Assembly: GCA_002422315.1 (NCBI GenBank)
Contig: DIUJ01000065.1
Coordinates: 1-21,786, forward strand
Direction of reading: 5' to 3'
DNA: 21,786 bases
Source of the DNA: Bacteroidetes bacterium UBA6161
GTDB lineage: Bacteria > Bacteroidota > Bacteroidia > NS11-12g > UBA955
Shown here: positions 13,678 through 21,786 of the stretch, piece after piece
How the letters are laid out: every line of letters starts with the position of its first letter
Numbering within the stretch: the first letter of the stretch is position 1
Program-made: the position numbers and the translations under genes
The notes under the pieces: generated by a model
What the model saw: only the letters and a program-made list of their open reading frames with translations
What the model was told of the DNA's origin: nothing
The model's database searches: none

Positions 13678-16600
13678 ATGTTGTTTAGCCATGTAATGCC
13701 AAAGGTCTTTTTCTTTTATAAGAAGTTGTTTCATAGTTTATTATACTCTGTGAATTCTCATTTTTGGGCACTGCTTTTTGTCTTTACTTCTTTGTCTTCC
13801 TTGCAAGGTCAAGTTGCAATAAGTTATCCTTCTTCTGCACAAATATTAGAAAGAGGGATGGGAAATAGCTTTTTAGAGGTAAGAGTAAGATTTAGTACTA
13901 CTTGTTCTGCAAATAGTGTAGAAATACGTTTGCCAAACCAAGTAGAATATATTCCTGGTTCTTTATCTAAAAATGGAGGTACATTAACCATAGCTGAACA
14001 AAATGTTACCAATTTACGGAAACCTGTTTTTTCAATATCCAATTCCAGTTCCAATTCCTTTATCAATTTTGTAATCAGAAGGAAAGCTTTGTGTGCTTCG
14101 CCTAATATTGGGAAAGATTCTATCTACGTTTCCAGTTCTTGTGGGAATGTTACAGAAAATGCCTCAACCATAAATACCTACAGTATTCGAGAGCCTGTTC
14201 TAAGTTTTATTAATTTCCAAACTATAAACAATGCTTTGCTCGGAAGAACCTACACTAGAAAGTTTGAAATTGTAAATGGTGGGCAAGGGTGCTTAGATAC
14301 CCTTAGATTTTATGTGGTTAACAGGAGTAATTATGTAACGTATTTAAGAAAACTAAAATTTAACAACGATTCTTTCGCACCTTTTTTAGTTAGGGGTGAT
14401 ACTTCTTTTTATAAAATTTTTGGTTTAACTGTGTTTAACGGCCAAAGGACAATGTGCAATGGGAGTAAAGTAGTGGTAGAGGAATTATTTACAGTGAATA
14501 AGTGCACAGGAGGGCTATTGATGTATTCTGCTTCTTGGGGTCAAAATGAGCAAAACCAATGCAAGCGGATATTTGTAAATGGAAATATTGTGATGGCCAC
14601 AGGAGTGGGAAGCTTTAATGGGATAACTATGGCATTGGATACCGGCTACAGAGACATGTGCGGAACTGGGAAAAATGGGATGATAGATATGGTGGCAACT
14701 TATTGGTGGCGAGGGCAAGGAAACGATACCGCTGCGGGGGCTTACAATATAAGTTTGAGAGTGGGCAACAACAGTGGCTCAAATTTATTGGCTTCATTGC
14801 CTACCAATATGGTAGATTTTATTGGGTTGGTAACTCTCAATGGAGATACGGTTGCAAGTACATACAATGCAGGAATCTTAACGATTAATTTGTCCAATAG
14901 ATTTACTACCGATATAGATGGCCCAGGTGGTTTAACAGACTTAGACAAAGATGGTTTTTTTGATGATTTGGCCTTGAATTCTAGCATCACATTTAAATTT
15001 AAAATAAAGTTAAAATGCACACAGGTATGCAATTTTACCAAAAACCTGGTATTGGCTGGAGACCTAGGTTATAGTTCCATGTGCGATACTTCCTATAAAT
15101 ACAGCATAAGGCTAGCCTCTGGTAGGAATTTTAGGGAAGCCACATGGATAGGAAATGGTTATATACCCGCCAATATTTCCTCTGGTCAGGCTTTTAGAGT
15201 AAGGTTAAGTAATGGAGCCTCTTGGAATGAGAATTTCTTAAGGACAAGCGCTACCCGTTTCCAATGGAGAATTGTATTGCCCAAAGGCTTTAGTCTTGCC
15301 AGCAATGTAGATGCTAGGTGGACCTCTGGATTCTATTTTAACAACAACCCAAGTGCAGCAATAACCTATATTAAATCTGGTGATACTCTGATTTTTACTT
15401 CGCCAAACAATATTCCAGGGAGCGTGGAATTTAACCTTGTTTACAATTGTGATAATTTTTACACAGAGATTTTCACATTAAATTATACCCTTACCCAGAT
15501 AAACAACCCTAGTACGGGGTGTATGTGTATGCACCAAATGGTTTGTGCCTCGCTGCAAACCAAGGTATACTGCCATAGTGGCTGTAGTGTTGGTCCTATA
15601 AATGGGATTCCAATTATTCGTAGAACTCCCCTAAGCTTAGGCTGGACAAATGACAGCATGAACCAAAGGCAGTCTTTAAACAATGTATCTGCTTATGATT
15701 TGTCTAAAGCTTTGTATCTCGATACGATAGAAATTAGCTCTTATGCAATACAGCAAGACTCAACCAATTCGTTGCGTTTAAGATTTGAGTTAAATAAATC
15801 TGCAGGGAATATTAGCAAACTACAGCCATTGTATATGCTTTTTGAGTGCTACAGGAGAGATTCTTTGATAAGAAAGATAACAGACTCTGCCTATACCCAA
15901 GGTTTTTCAACCAATACCATTCAAAGAATAGATTGGGACATGTCTCAACTGCTACCACAAGGGGCACTACTTTCACAAGACAGTGTGGTCACCAAAACCT
16001 ATTATGTTGTAATTACAAATACTCTTCCAAATCTTGATGTGCAGAGTGGAGGAGAATGGTATTATTACAATGTGAATTCCTTGAATAGTTCCATGAATTT
16101 TTGCAACAAGCGAATACCTGAAATGTACTTGGTGGGCACAAGTTTGCTAAATGCTTCCAATACCCACAATACAAGTGGTTGCACTACTATTGGCTTGGGA
16201 GGGTTTACCAATTATTTGGGAAGAAGGTTTGCCTCTAGTGGTACTCCTTTCCATACAGAATATCGACCTGTTTTTAAATTGGATTCTATCGTATTGAAAA
16301 TGCCAAGCGGTTATACTTTTGATTCCGCAAACTATTATTCTCTTGCAGCATATAATTCACCAGCCTATACCCTTTTTAATGTAAAACCTGACCTAAAAGT
16401 AGGAAACAATTATACATTCTATAACAAAGGCCAATGGGGCCCCGCTTCTATTAGCATAGCCAATAATTATGGGGCATATTTCCAAGTTGTAGCTACGCCT
16501 ACTTGCTCTACTCTTCCTACAGAGGACATAGAAACTATTATATATGCCAAAGATTTTTTCTATAAGTTTGGATTAGATAGCATTTATCCAAGTCAGTTTG

Positions 16601-19600
16601 AGGGGGATATATTAAACGCAAAAAGACAAATAATTCACGTAAACAAGGGTGCTATTAGGTTGGTAAATAATTCTTTGAACAAATTGGCAACCCAAAACAA
16701 AGAAAATTTATCGCTGAGAATCACAAACAATAGCCAAGCTTCAACCCCTTTTATTTGGGGTAGAATAACTGGCAACAGTAAAATTAAAGTGGATAGCGTA
16801 TTTTTGGTTAGCCCAAGACAAAAATTAGAGTTGATACAGATAGATTCTGTGAACTCTTGGTTTAAAATAAGTCAGGCTGGTTTGTTATCTGGGCAATTCT
16901 TAGATTTAGATTTATTTACCAATTTTAATGCGTGCAATTCCGACAGTATAAAAGTACAAATTGGTTGGAATTGTCAAGATTTCCCTTCAAGCCCGGCGGA
17001 TGCTGTATGCGGTCTTGATAGTATTTTCTTGAAACTTGTTCCCGATAACAGTGAAATACAACTTGCTTTTCTTCCATTTAAGAAAACAAAGTTCACTATT
17101 TGTAGCGCTGATACTTTTGTGCTGGATTTTAACAATGCAAATGCAGCTTTTGTGTATTCTCCTTATGTAGAGTTTGAAGTAGCAGGTGGTATAGATATTT
17201 TAGACTCTGTAATTCTTGAATATCCTGCAGGGTCGGGTTCTTTTTATAAAACCTTAGCAAGTGTTCAGAATGGGAAAGCAACAATTAATTTAGATGCTAT
17301 CCCTACCATCAAACAAGAGGGGATTCCGGGGTTGAAAAATACTACAAATACGGCCCAGAGAAATGTGCGGGTTTCGGTTCCCTTTAGTATAAATTGTAAT
17401 TTTGTTTCTGGTCTATCCTTGGTTGCCAATGCTTATGCGAAGTCTCCATGCGGAGAAAATGTGATTGGGAATGGGTTTACTGCCATAAGTAGTGCCTTGG
17501 ATTTAAATGGCATAGTGTTTTCTGGGGATATTAAATTGGAAGTATTGCCTTCCAAAAAAGTAGTGCAATGTGGAGATGATTTTAAGATTCAAACCAAAAT
17601 TACACCTTATTTCGAAAAGTTTGGTATAGGAGATACCATGATTCTTAGGGTAAATAAAGTTTTGAACTTAGGGGACAGTTTTTTTACTAAAAACAGCAAT
17701 TGCGATTCTTGCAAATATTTGGTAGAAAAAGATTTGAACAACAATTGGTTGGTAAAAGTAGTTATGGATACCTCAGTTGTAGTAGACTCTATTTCGGTTT
17801 TTGAAATAAAATTTAAACAAAATTTTACGGATACGGGTAGTTTTATTGTGGATGCTTTTTTCAAAAGAAATGTGGCTCCTCTGCTTTGTAAAACAGTGTA
17901 TTGTGAAAATTCGAGTGTGGTTTTAAAAAGATTCTCTTCGGATTCTATTCACGTAAGAAGACCTCCAATAAAGGCAGATTTTACTATTAGTAAAAGCGAT
18001 AGTTGCGAAAAAACCAACCAAATAGACTTGGTAAATAACTCTTCCATTGTCTCTAATTTGGCCTTTTCTAATAGCTGGACATTCACAAACCAAACGAAAG
18101 ACACGAGTAAGAATATTTTAAGCAAAACTTTCCCAGGCTTTGGAACACAAACAGTAAAATTACTTGCAGTGGCTGCAAATTCCTGTCGAGATTCTGTGAT
18201 TAAAAATTTCTTTCTTTATCCCAATCCTAGCCCTGCATTCAGTTTAAACGATAGTGTGCAGTGTTTGCGAGGAAATATGTTTATTGCCACTAATTTGTCT
18301 CAAATGATAGATTCTACTTTTTTAAAGTATAAGTGGTTGGTAAAAGACTCCTTCTATAGCGATAGTATTGCGGTAAAATATCAGTTTTTAGAAGATGGGG
18401 TATTTGATTTTAAGTTGGTTGCAGAGTCTATAAAAGGATGTAAAGATACCGCTTCCATTCAAGTGCAGATTAACCCAATGCCCTCTGCTCAATTTTCTGT
18501 TTCCGATACTGCAATGTGTTTGCTTGGCAACAATTTTGGTGTTGTGAATCAAAGTACGATCAAATCAAACCAAACATTGAGGGCCATTTGGGATTTCGAC
18601 AATTTAGATACTTCCCATTTGTATTCTACCTCTTTTGTTTTTTCTGATTTTGGGAAAAAAACCATCACCCTGCAAGTTTTTTCTCCGGAAAACTGTGCCG
18701 ATACCATACAGAAAATGGTGGAAGTATATCCCATGCCTAAAAGTGTTTTTGAAGTTTCTGATTCCGCGTTATGTTTGTTAGGTAACAAATTTGATTTTGA
18801 GGAGAATGCAAGTATAGCAGACAATAGTCCGATTGGGTTTAACTGGGATTTTGGGAATGGTTTTCAAGACTCGGGGTCTAAGGTGCAGCTTTCTTATGCA
18901 AGTTTCGGGAAATTTACAGTGCAGCTAATCTCTAGTTCCAACTATAGCTGTGCGGATACCACCACAAGGTTAATAGAGGTTTTCCCAATGCCAAAAGCAG
19001 ATTTTGATGTATCCGATTCTATTCTGTGTTTTAAGGGAAATGAATTTGTTTTTACTCAAAAAAGCTCCATTTTTGGTCCTGATACTTTGTTCTACCTTTG
19101 GGATTTTGGAGATAGCAATAGTTCAGTTTTAGAGAGTCCTTTACATTCGTATAGTAAAATAGCGAGACATTTGGTTCGCTTGGTAGCAGTATCATCCTCC
19201 CTTTGTATGGATACTTTTTATAGAGAAACTGAAACCAAACCTATGCCCATGGCTAAAATTTCTGCTTTGGATAGTTCTTTATGTTTCAAAGACAACTTGT
19301 TTAATTTCCAACAATCAAGTACAGTGCAAGATTCTTCTGTTTTGGGTAATCCTTTTTGGGATTTTGGAAATGGGGAAACTTCGAATGTATTTAATCCTAC
19401 CTTTTCTTACAATGCTCCCGGAAAGTACAAGGTAAATTTTGCTATCCAAACCCCTTTTGCATGTGCAGATACTACAAGCATAGAAGTTGAAGTTTTTTCA
19501 ATGCCCCAAAGCAATTTTTCAAGGTCAGACACTGCTTTGTGTTTACTTGGCAATAGTTTTAACTTTATAAATACCTCCAATATTTCCAGTTCCGACAGTT

Positions 19601-21546
19601 TAGACTATACTTGGACCATAGATTCTATTGCTAAATCCAGTTCAAAGGATTTGGATTATAGTTTTTCAACTCATGGCATCTATACTATCGGGCTTCAAGT
19701 GCGGTCGTCCAATTTGTGCTCCGATACTTTGGTGAAGAAGGTGGAAATATACCCTATGCCAAGTGCTTCTTTTACAGTGATAGATTCTTCTCAGTGTTTG
19801 GAAGGTAATATGTTTCAGTTCGTAAATCAAAGTTCTATAGCTTATGGAGAGTTGGATTTTCTATGGGATTTTAAAGATTCTACTATTTCAAACGATACTG
19901 GTCCGGTACATGCGTATACTAGATTTGGGAAATATGCTAGCACATTAATTGTAAACAGCAAACACAATTGTGCCGACACATTTTCCAAGCAATTGGAGGT
20001 TTTTCCAATGCCCGTAGCTTTTTTTGGTGCTAGGGATAGCATGCAGTGTTTGTCGGGAAACAAATTCTTGTTTGAAAACAAAACTGCTATACCTTACCAC
20101 ACCCTAAGCTATGAATGGGATTTTGCTGGTTTGGATAGTTCGCATTCCAAGACCCCCTCCTTTTCTTTCCCTACTCATGGGGTATATACTATCCGATTGA
20201 AGGCCATAAGTGAAAAAATGTGCGCAGATTCATTCTCCAACAATGTAGTGGTTCATGCCATGCCCCGTGCTTTGTTTAGTATTGCAGATACCGCCATGTG
20301 TTTGCGAAACAACAGTTTTGTAACTAACAATATGTCTGATATAGACAGCGGCAGCCTTTCTTATACATGGTTTTTCCATACTGTAGATTCTTCCAATGCC
20401 GTGTCTCCTTCTTTTTCTGCTTCTCAGGCGGGTTGGTACAGTGTTAAACTATTCGTAAAATCAGAAAACAATTGCATAGACTCTAGTTCGCAAAGAGTGG
20501 AAGTTTTTCCTATGCCTGTTGCCCAATTTTCGGTTTCGGACAGTACCTTGTGTCAGTCGGGTAGCCAATTTGATTTTGTGAACAGTACCCAAATTCAAAA
20601 TGGGACTATTGCAAGCCATGAATGGCAAATGGGAGATGGTAGCACTTTGTTTTCCTTTGTGCCTAGCTACATTTTTAGCAACTATGGAGAATACACTGTG
20701 CGATTAATTTCTACTAGCGACAGAGGGTGTAGGGATAGTTTTGCCAAGTTGCTTGGGGTATATGAAAATCCAAGTGCAGATTTTGCTGTAGATACCGTTT
20801 GTTTAAATACAGAAAATACATTTATAGCCATGCCATACTCTAAGGACGGGGCTATACAGAGTTATTCGTGGCTATTGGGCGATGGCAGTGTATATTCAGA
20901 CTCCACTTTTGGGCATGTTTTCCAATCGCCTGGAGAATATAGCGCAAGTCTTGTAGTTAGCTCTTTGTATGGTTGCACCGACACCATGTCCAAAAATGCC
21001 ATTGCAAAAGTACAGGCATTGCCTATAGTAGACTTTTCTTTCGAAAAAACCATGGATTCCCTGCAATACACCGAATTTCAATTCTATGATTCCACTAAGG
21101 GCACAAAGCCATTTTCTTACTCTTGGGAACTAGGGGAGGGGATACTTAGCAGCATGCAAAATCCCAAGGTTTTGTATTCCGACACTGGGTATCAAACTGT
21201 AATTTTAACAGTTACAGATTCCAATAGTTGTGAAAATTCACAGCTAAAAGAAATATACAGATTGCCCAAAAACACTCCTTTTGTGCCCAGTGCATTTAGC
21301 CCCAATTCAGATGAGCACAATGGCCTATTTAAGGTGCACGGGGTAGCCTACGCTAGGAATTTTAAGATGGAAATATACAGCAGATGGGGAGAGCTAATAT
21401 TTGAAACCACCGACCTGCACCAAGCATGGGATGGTAGTTTTAAAGGCAAACCAGTAGCCGAAGGGGTTTATTTATACAAAATAACTTGCGCTGGACTTCA
21501 CAAGGAACTAGTAAGGAGTTTTGGTACCGTCACCCTGCTAAGGTAG
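13678..21546 (+). CDS. Giant T9SS-exported PKD-repeat surface protein (2622 aa)
   Basis: The largest gene in the window. A signal peptide with a long basic n-region ends at about residue 45 (FVFTSLSSLQGQ); ATG at 13678 or at 13696 (MPKVFFFYKK) are both possible starts. Residues about 46-1432 form a beta-rich, Cys-containing region I cannot assign to a named family. It repeats a DUF11-like strand pattern (NSVEIRLPN near 79, LDSIVLKMPSGYTF near 868, DSVFLVSP near 1038, DSVILEYPAG near 1175) and has one Ca-binding-type loop, D421-L-D-K-D-G-F-F-D-D430. Residues 1433-2532 are 13 tandem PKD-like repeats. Residues about 2533-2622 are the gliding-motility-associated T9SS type B domain (VPSAFSPNSDEHNGLFKVHG, YSRWGELIF, WDGSFKGKPVAEGVYLYK). 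It is probably a long surface adhesin or filament-like protein; the binding target is unknown. The frame is open throughout, with no sign of decay. Confidence 0.88.
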   Translation: MLFSHVMPKVFFFYKKLFHSLLYSVNSHFWALLFVFTSLSSLQGQVAISYPSSAQILERGMGNSFLEVRVRFSTTCSANSVEIRLPNQVEYIPGSLSKNGGTLTIAEQNVTNLRKPVFSISNSSSNSFINFVIRRKALCASPNIGKDSIYVSSSCGNVTENASTINTYSIREPVLSFINFQTINNALLGRTYTRKFEIVNGGQGCLDTLRFYVVNRSNYVTYLRKLKFNNDSFAPFLVRGDTSFYKIFGLTVFNGQRTMCNGSKVVVEELFTVNKCTGGLLMYSASWGQNEQNQCKRIFVNGNIVMATGVGSFNGITMALDTGYRDMCGTGKNGMIDMVATYWWRGQGNDTAAGAYNISLRVGNNSGSNLLASLPTNMVDFIGLVTLNGDTVASTYNAGILTINLSNRFTTDIDGPGGLTDLDKDGFFDDLALNSSITFKFKIKLKCTQVCNFTKNLVLAGDLGYSSMCDTSYKYSIRLASGRNFREATWIGNGYIPANISSGQAFRVRLSNGASWNENFLRTSATRFQWRIVLPKGFSLASNVDARWTSGFYFNNNPSAAITYIKSGDTLIFTSPNNIPGSVEFNLVYNCDNFYTEIFTLNYTLTQINNPSTGCMCMHQMVCASLQTKVYCHSGCSVGPINGIPIIRRTPLSLGWTNDSMNQRQSLNNVSAYDLSKALYLDTIEISSYAIQQDSTNSLRLRFELNKSAGNISKLQPLYMLFECYRRDSLIRKITDSAYTQGFSTNTIQRIDWDMSQLLPQGALLSQDSVVTKTYYVVITNTLPNLDVQSGGEWYYYNVNSLNSSMNFCNKRIPEMYLVGTSLLNASNTHNTSGCTTIGLGGFTNYLGRRFASSGTPFHTEYRPVFKLDSIVLKMPSGYTFDSANYYSLAAYNSPAYTLFNVKPDLKVGNNYTFYNKGQWGPASISIANNYGAYFQVVATPTCSTLPTEDIETIIYAKDFFYKFGLDSIYPSQFEGDILNAKRQIIHVNKGAIRLVNNSLNKLATQNKENLSLRITNNSQASTPFIWGRITGNSKIKVDSVFLVSPRQKLELIQIDSVNSWFKISQAGLLSGQFLDLDLFTNFNACNSDSIKVQIGWNCQDFPSSPADAVCGLDSIFLKLVPDNSEIQLAFLPFKKTKFTICSADTFVLDFNNANAAFVYSPYVEFEVAGGIDILDSVILEYPAGSGSFYKTLASVQNGKATINLDAIPTIKQEGIPGLKNTTNTAQRNVRVSVPFSINCNFVSGLSLVANAYAKSPCGENVIGNGFTAISSALDLNGIVFSGDIKLEVLPSKKVVQCGDDFKIQTKITPYFEKFGIGDTMILRVNKVLNLGDSFFTKNSNCDSCKYLVEKDLNNNWLVKVVMDTSVVVDSISVFEIKFKQNFTDTGSFIVDAFFKRNVAPLLCKTVYCENSSVVLKRFSSDSIHVRRPPIKADFTISKSDSCEKTNQIDLVNNSSIVSNLAFSNSWTFTNQTKDTSKNILSKTFPGFGTQTVKLLAVAANSCRDSVIKNFFLYPNPSPAFSLNDSVQCLRGNMFIATNLSQMIDSTFLKYKWLVKDSFYSDSIAVKYQFLEDGVFDFKLVAESIKGCKDTASIQVQINPMPSAQFSVSDTAMCLLGNNFGVVNQSTIKSNQTLRAIWDFDNLDTSHLYSTSFVFSDFGKKTITLQVFSPENCADTIQKMVEVYPMPKSVFEVSDSALCLLGNKFDFEENASIADNSPIGFNWDFGNGFQDSGSKVQLSYASFGKFTVQLISSSNYSCADTTTRLIEVFPMPKADFDVSDSILCFKGNEFVFTQKSSIFGPDTLFYLWDFGDSNSSVLESPLHSYSKIARHLVRLVAVSSSLCMDTFYRETETKPMPMAKISALDSSLCFKDNLFNFQQSSTVQDSSVLGNPFWDFGNGETSNVFNPTFSYNAPGKYKVNFAIQTPFACADTTSIEVEVFSMPQSNFSRSDTALCLLGNSFNFINTSNISSSDSLDYTWTIDSIAKSSSKDLDYSFSTHGIYTIGLQVRSSNLCSDTLVKKVEIYPMPSASFTVIDSSQCLEGNMFQFVNQSSIAYGELDFLWDFKDSTISNDTGPVHAYTRFGKYASTLIVNSKHNCADTFSKQLEVFPMPVAFFGARDSMQCLSGNKFLFENKTAIPYHTLSYEWDFAGLDSSHSKTPSFSFPTHGVYTIRLKAISEKMCADSFSNNVVVHAMPRALFSIADTAMCLRNNSFVTNNMSDIDSGSLSYTWFFHTVDSSNAVSPSFSASQAGWYSVKLFVKSENNCIDSSSQRVEVFPMPVAQFSVSDSTLCQSGSQFDFVNSTQIQNGTIASHEWQMGDGSTLFSFVPSYIFSNYGEYTVRLISTSDRGCRDSFAKLLGVYENPSADFAVDTVCLNTENTFIAMPYSKDGAIQSYSWLLGDGSVYSDSTFGHVFQSPGEYSASLVVSSLYGCTDTMSKNAIAKVQALPIVDFSFEKTMDSLQYTEFQFYDSTKGTKPFSYSWELGEGILSSMQNPKVLYSDTGYQTVILTVTDSNSCENSQLKEIYRLPKNTPFVPSAFSPNSDEHNGLFKVHGVAYARNFKMEIYSRWGELIFETTDLHQAWDGSFKGKPVAEGVYLYKITCAGLHKELVRSFGTVTLLR
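17974..21270 (+). repeat. Thirteen tandem PKD-like repeats within the giant protein
   Basis: Repeat starts are at 17974, 18235, 18487, 18742, 18997, 19252, 19510, 19765, 20017, 20269, 20521, 20776 and 21028, giving periods of 83-87 codons. The core pattern is A-x-F-x-x-S-D-(S/T)-x-x-C-L-x-G-N-x-F ... W-D-F-G ... C-(A/x)-D-(T/S) ... V-(F/Y)-P-M-P. The first Cys (about position 10) and second Cys (about position 70) are both present in repeats 1-12. Repeat 13 lacks the first. The W-D-F-G core is the PKD signature; the P-M-P hinge links most units. Confidence 0.9.
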
Positions 21547-21786
21547 AAGAAATTTTCTTAAAACTAATTTCGTAATCTTTTTCCCTTAATGTTGGGTTCT
21601 CTCAAGTCAAAACGCACCGCTTTCGCTCGCATCTTGCGAGTGAGCTATTAGAATGCAAAACGCTTCACTAATTTCGCACCTTTGGCGCTTTAGTGCAATT
21701 TTGTTTTATTTCATAGCCCTGTCAGGCTATGCTAGGTATTTCGCACCTTTGGTGCTTATATAAAACCAGGAACTGCTAAAGTAATT
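21547..21786. repeat. Cluster of hairpins and a direct repeat (REP-like)
   Basis: No gene is visible in these last 240 bp. A hairpin at 21626-21640 has arm CTCGCA and a 3-nt loop. A hairpin at 21712-21731 has arm CATAGCC and a 6-nt loop. A 20-bp direct repeat with one mismatch lies at 21671-21690 and 21738-21757. Each copy contains a small stem (GCACC-TTT-GGTGC in the second copy, one mismatch in the first). Such clusters are typical of dispersed non-coding repeats, but copies elsewhere in the genome cannot be checked here. Confidence 0.6.

Noticed and set aside
14938..14967. Dockerin domain at the Asp-rich loop of the giant protein
   Set aside because: Only one D-x-D-x-D-G loop is present, and dockerins need a paired repeat; a single calcium-type loop is the most that can be said.

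Overview
The window looks like a low-GC chromosome segment from a member of the Bacteroidota. The evidence is an alternative complex III (ACIII) respiratory gene cluster, three proteins ending in type IX secretion system (T9SS) sorting domains, and promoter elements of the Bacteroidota form TTG-N20-TAnnTTTG. Class and genus cannot be read from the sequence. Every convincing gene is on the + strand.

Layout. (1) Positions 1-4357 hold the 3' end of actB followed by actC, actD, actE and actF. Together these are most of a quinol:cytochrome c oxidoreductase (ACIII) that takes electrons from membrane quinol (probably menaquinone) and passes them to cytochrome c. A strong intrinsic terminator follows actF. 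(2) Positions 4420-6528 hold a secreted CueO-like multicopper oxidase with a T9SS type A sorting domain. It has a perfect CRP/FNR-type palindrome upstream and its own terminator. (3) Positions 6561-9385 hold a TetR-type regulator tightly coupled to an ABC1/UbiB-family kinase that appears to start with TTG, then an enoyl-CoA hydratase with its own promoter. (4) Positions 9386-9853 are a gene-poor gap with two different 7-bp tandem repeats, a promoter, and a 37-codon ORF that looks like the severed end of a T9SS sorting domain. (5) Positions 9854-13396 and 13678-21546 encode two large predicted cell-surface or secreted proteins (1180 and 2622 aa), both ending in the gliding-motility-associated T9SS type B domain. 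The first shows a sharp jump in base composition at a domain boundary. The second carries 13 tandem PKD-like repeats of about 85 aa with a conserved cysteine pair. Its promoter region contains two dyads. (6) The last 240 bp hold a cluster of small hairpins and a direct repeat resembling a REP-like intergenic element.

Functionally, the first third is respiratory and redox chemistry (ACIII in the membrane, a copper oxidase outside). The middle is a small regulator/kinase pair and a beta-oxidation-type enzyme. The last half is surface adhesin-like material exported by T9SS. I did not recognise a wholly new multigene system. The most unusual items are the giant Cys-paired PKD protein with its palindromic promoter, the mosaic 1180-aa protein, the sorting-domain relic, and the CRP/FNR-type site in front of the multicopper oxidase.
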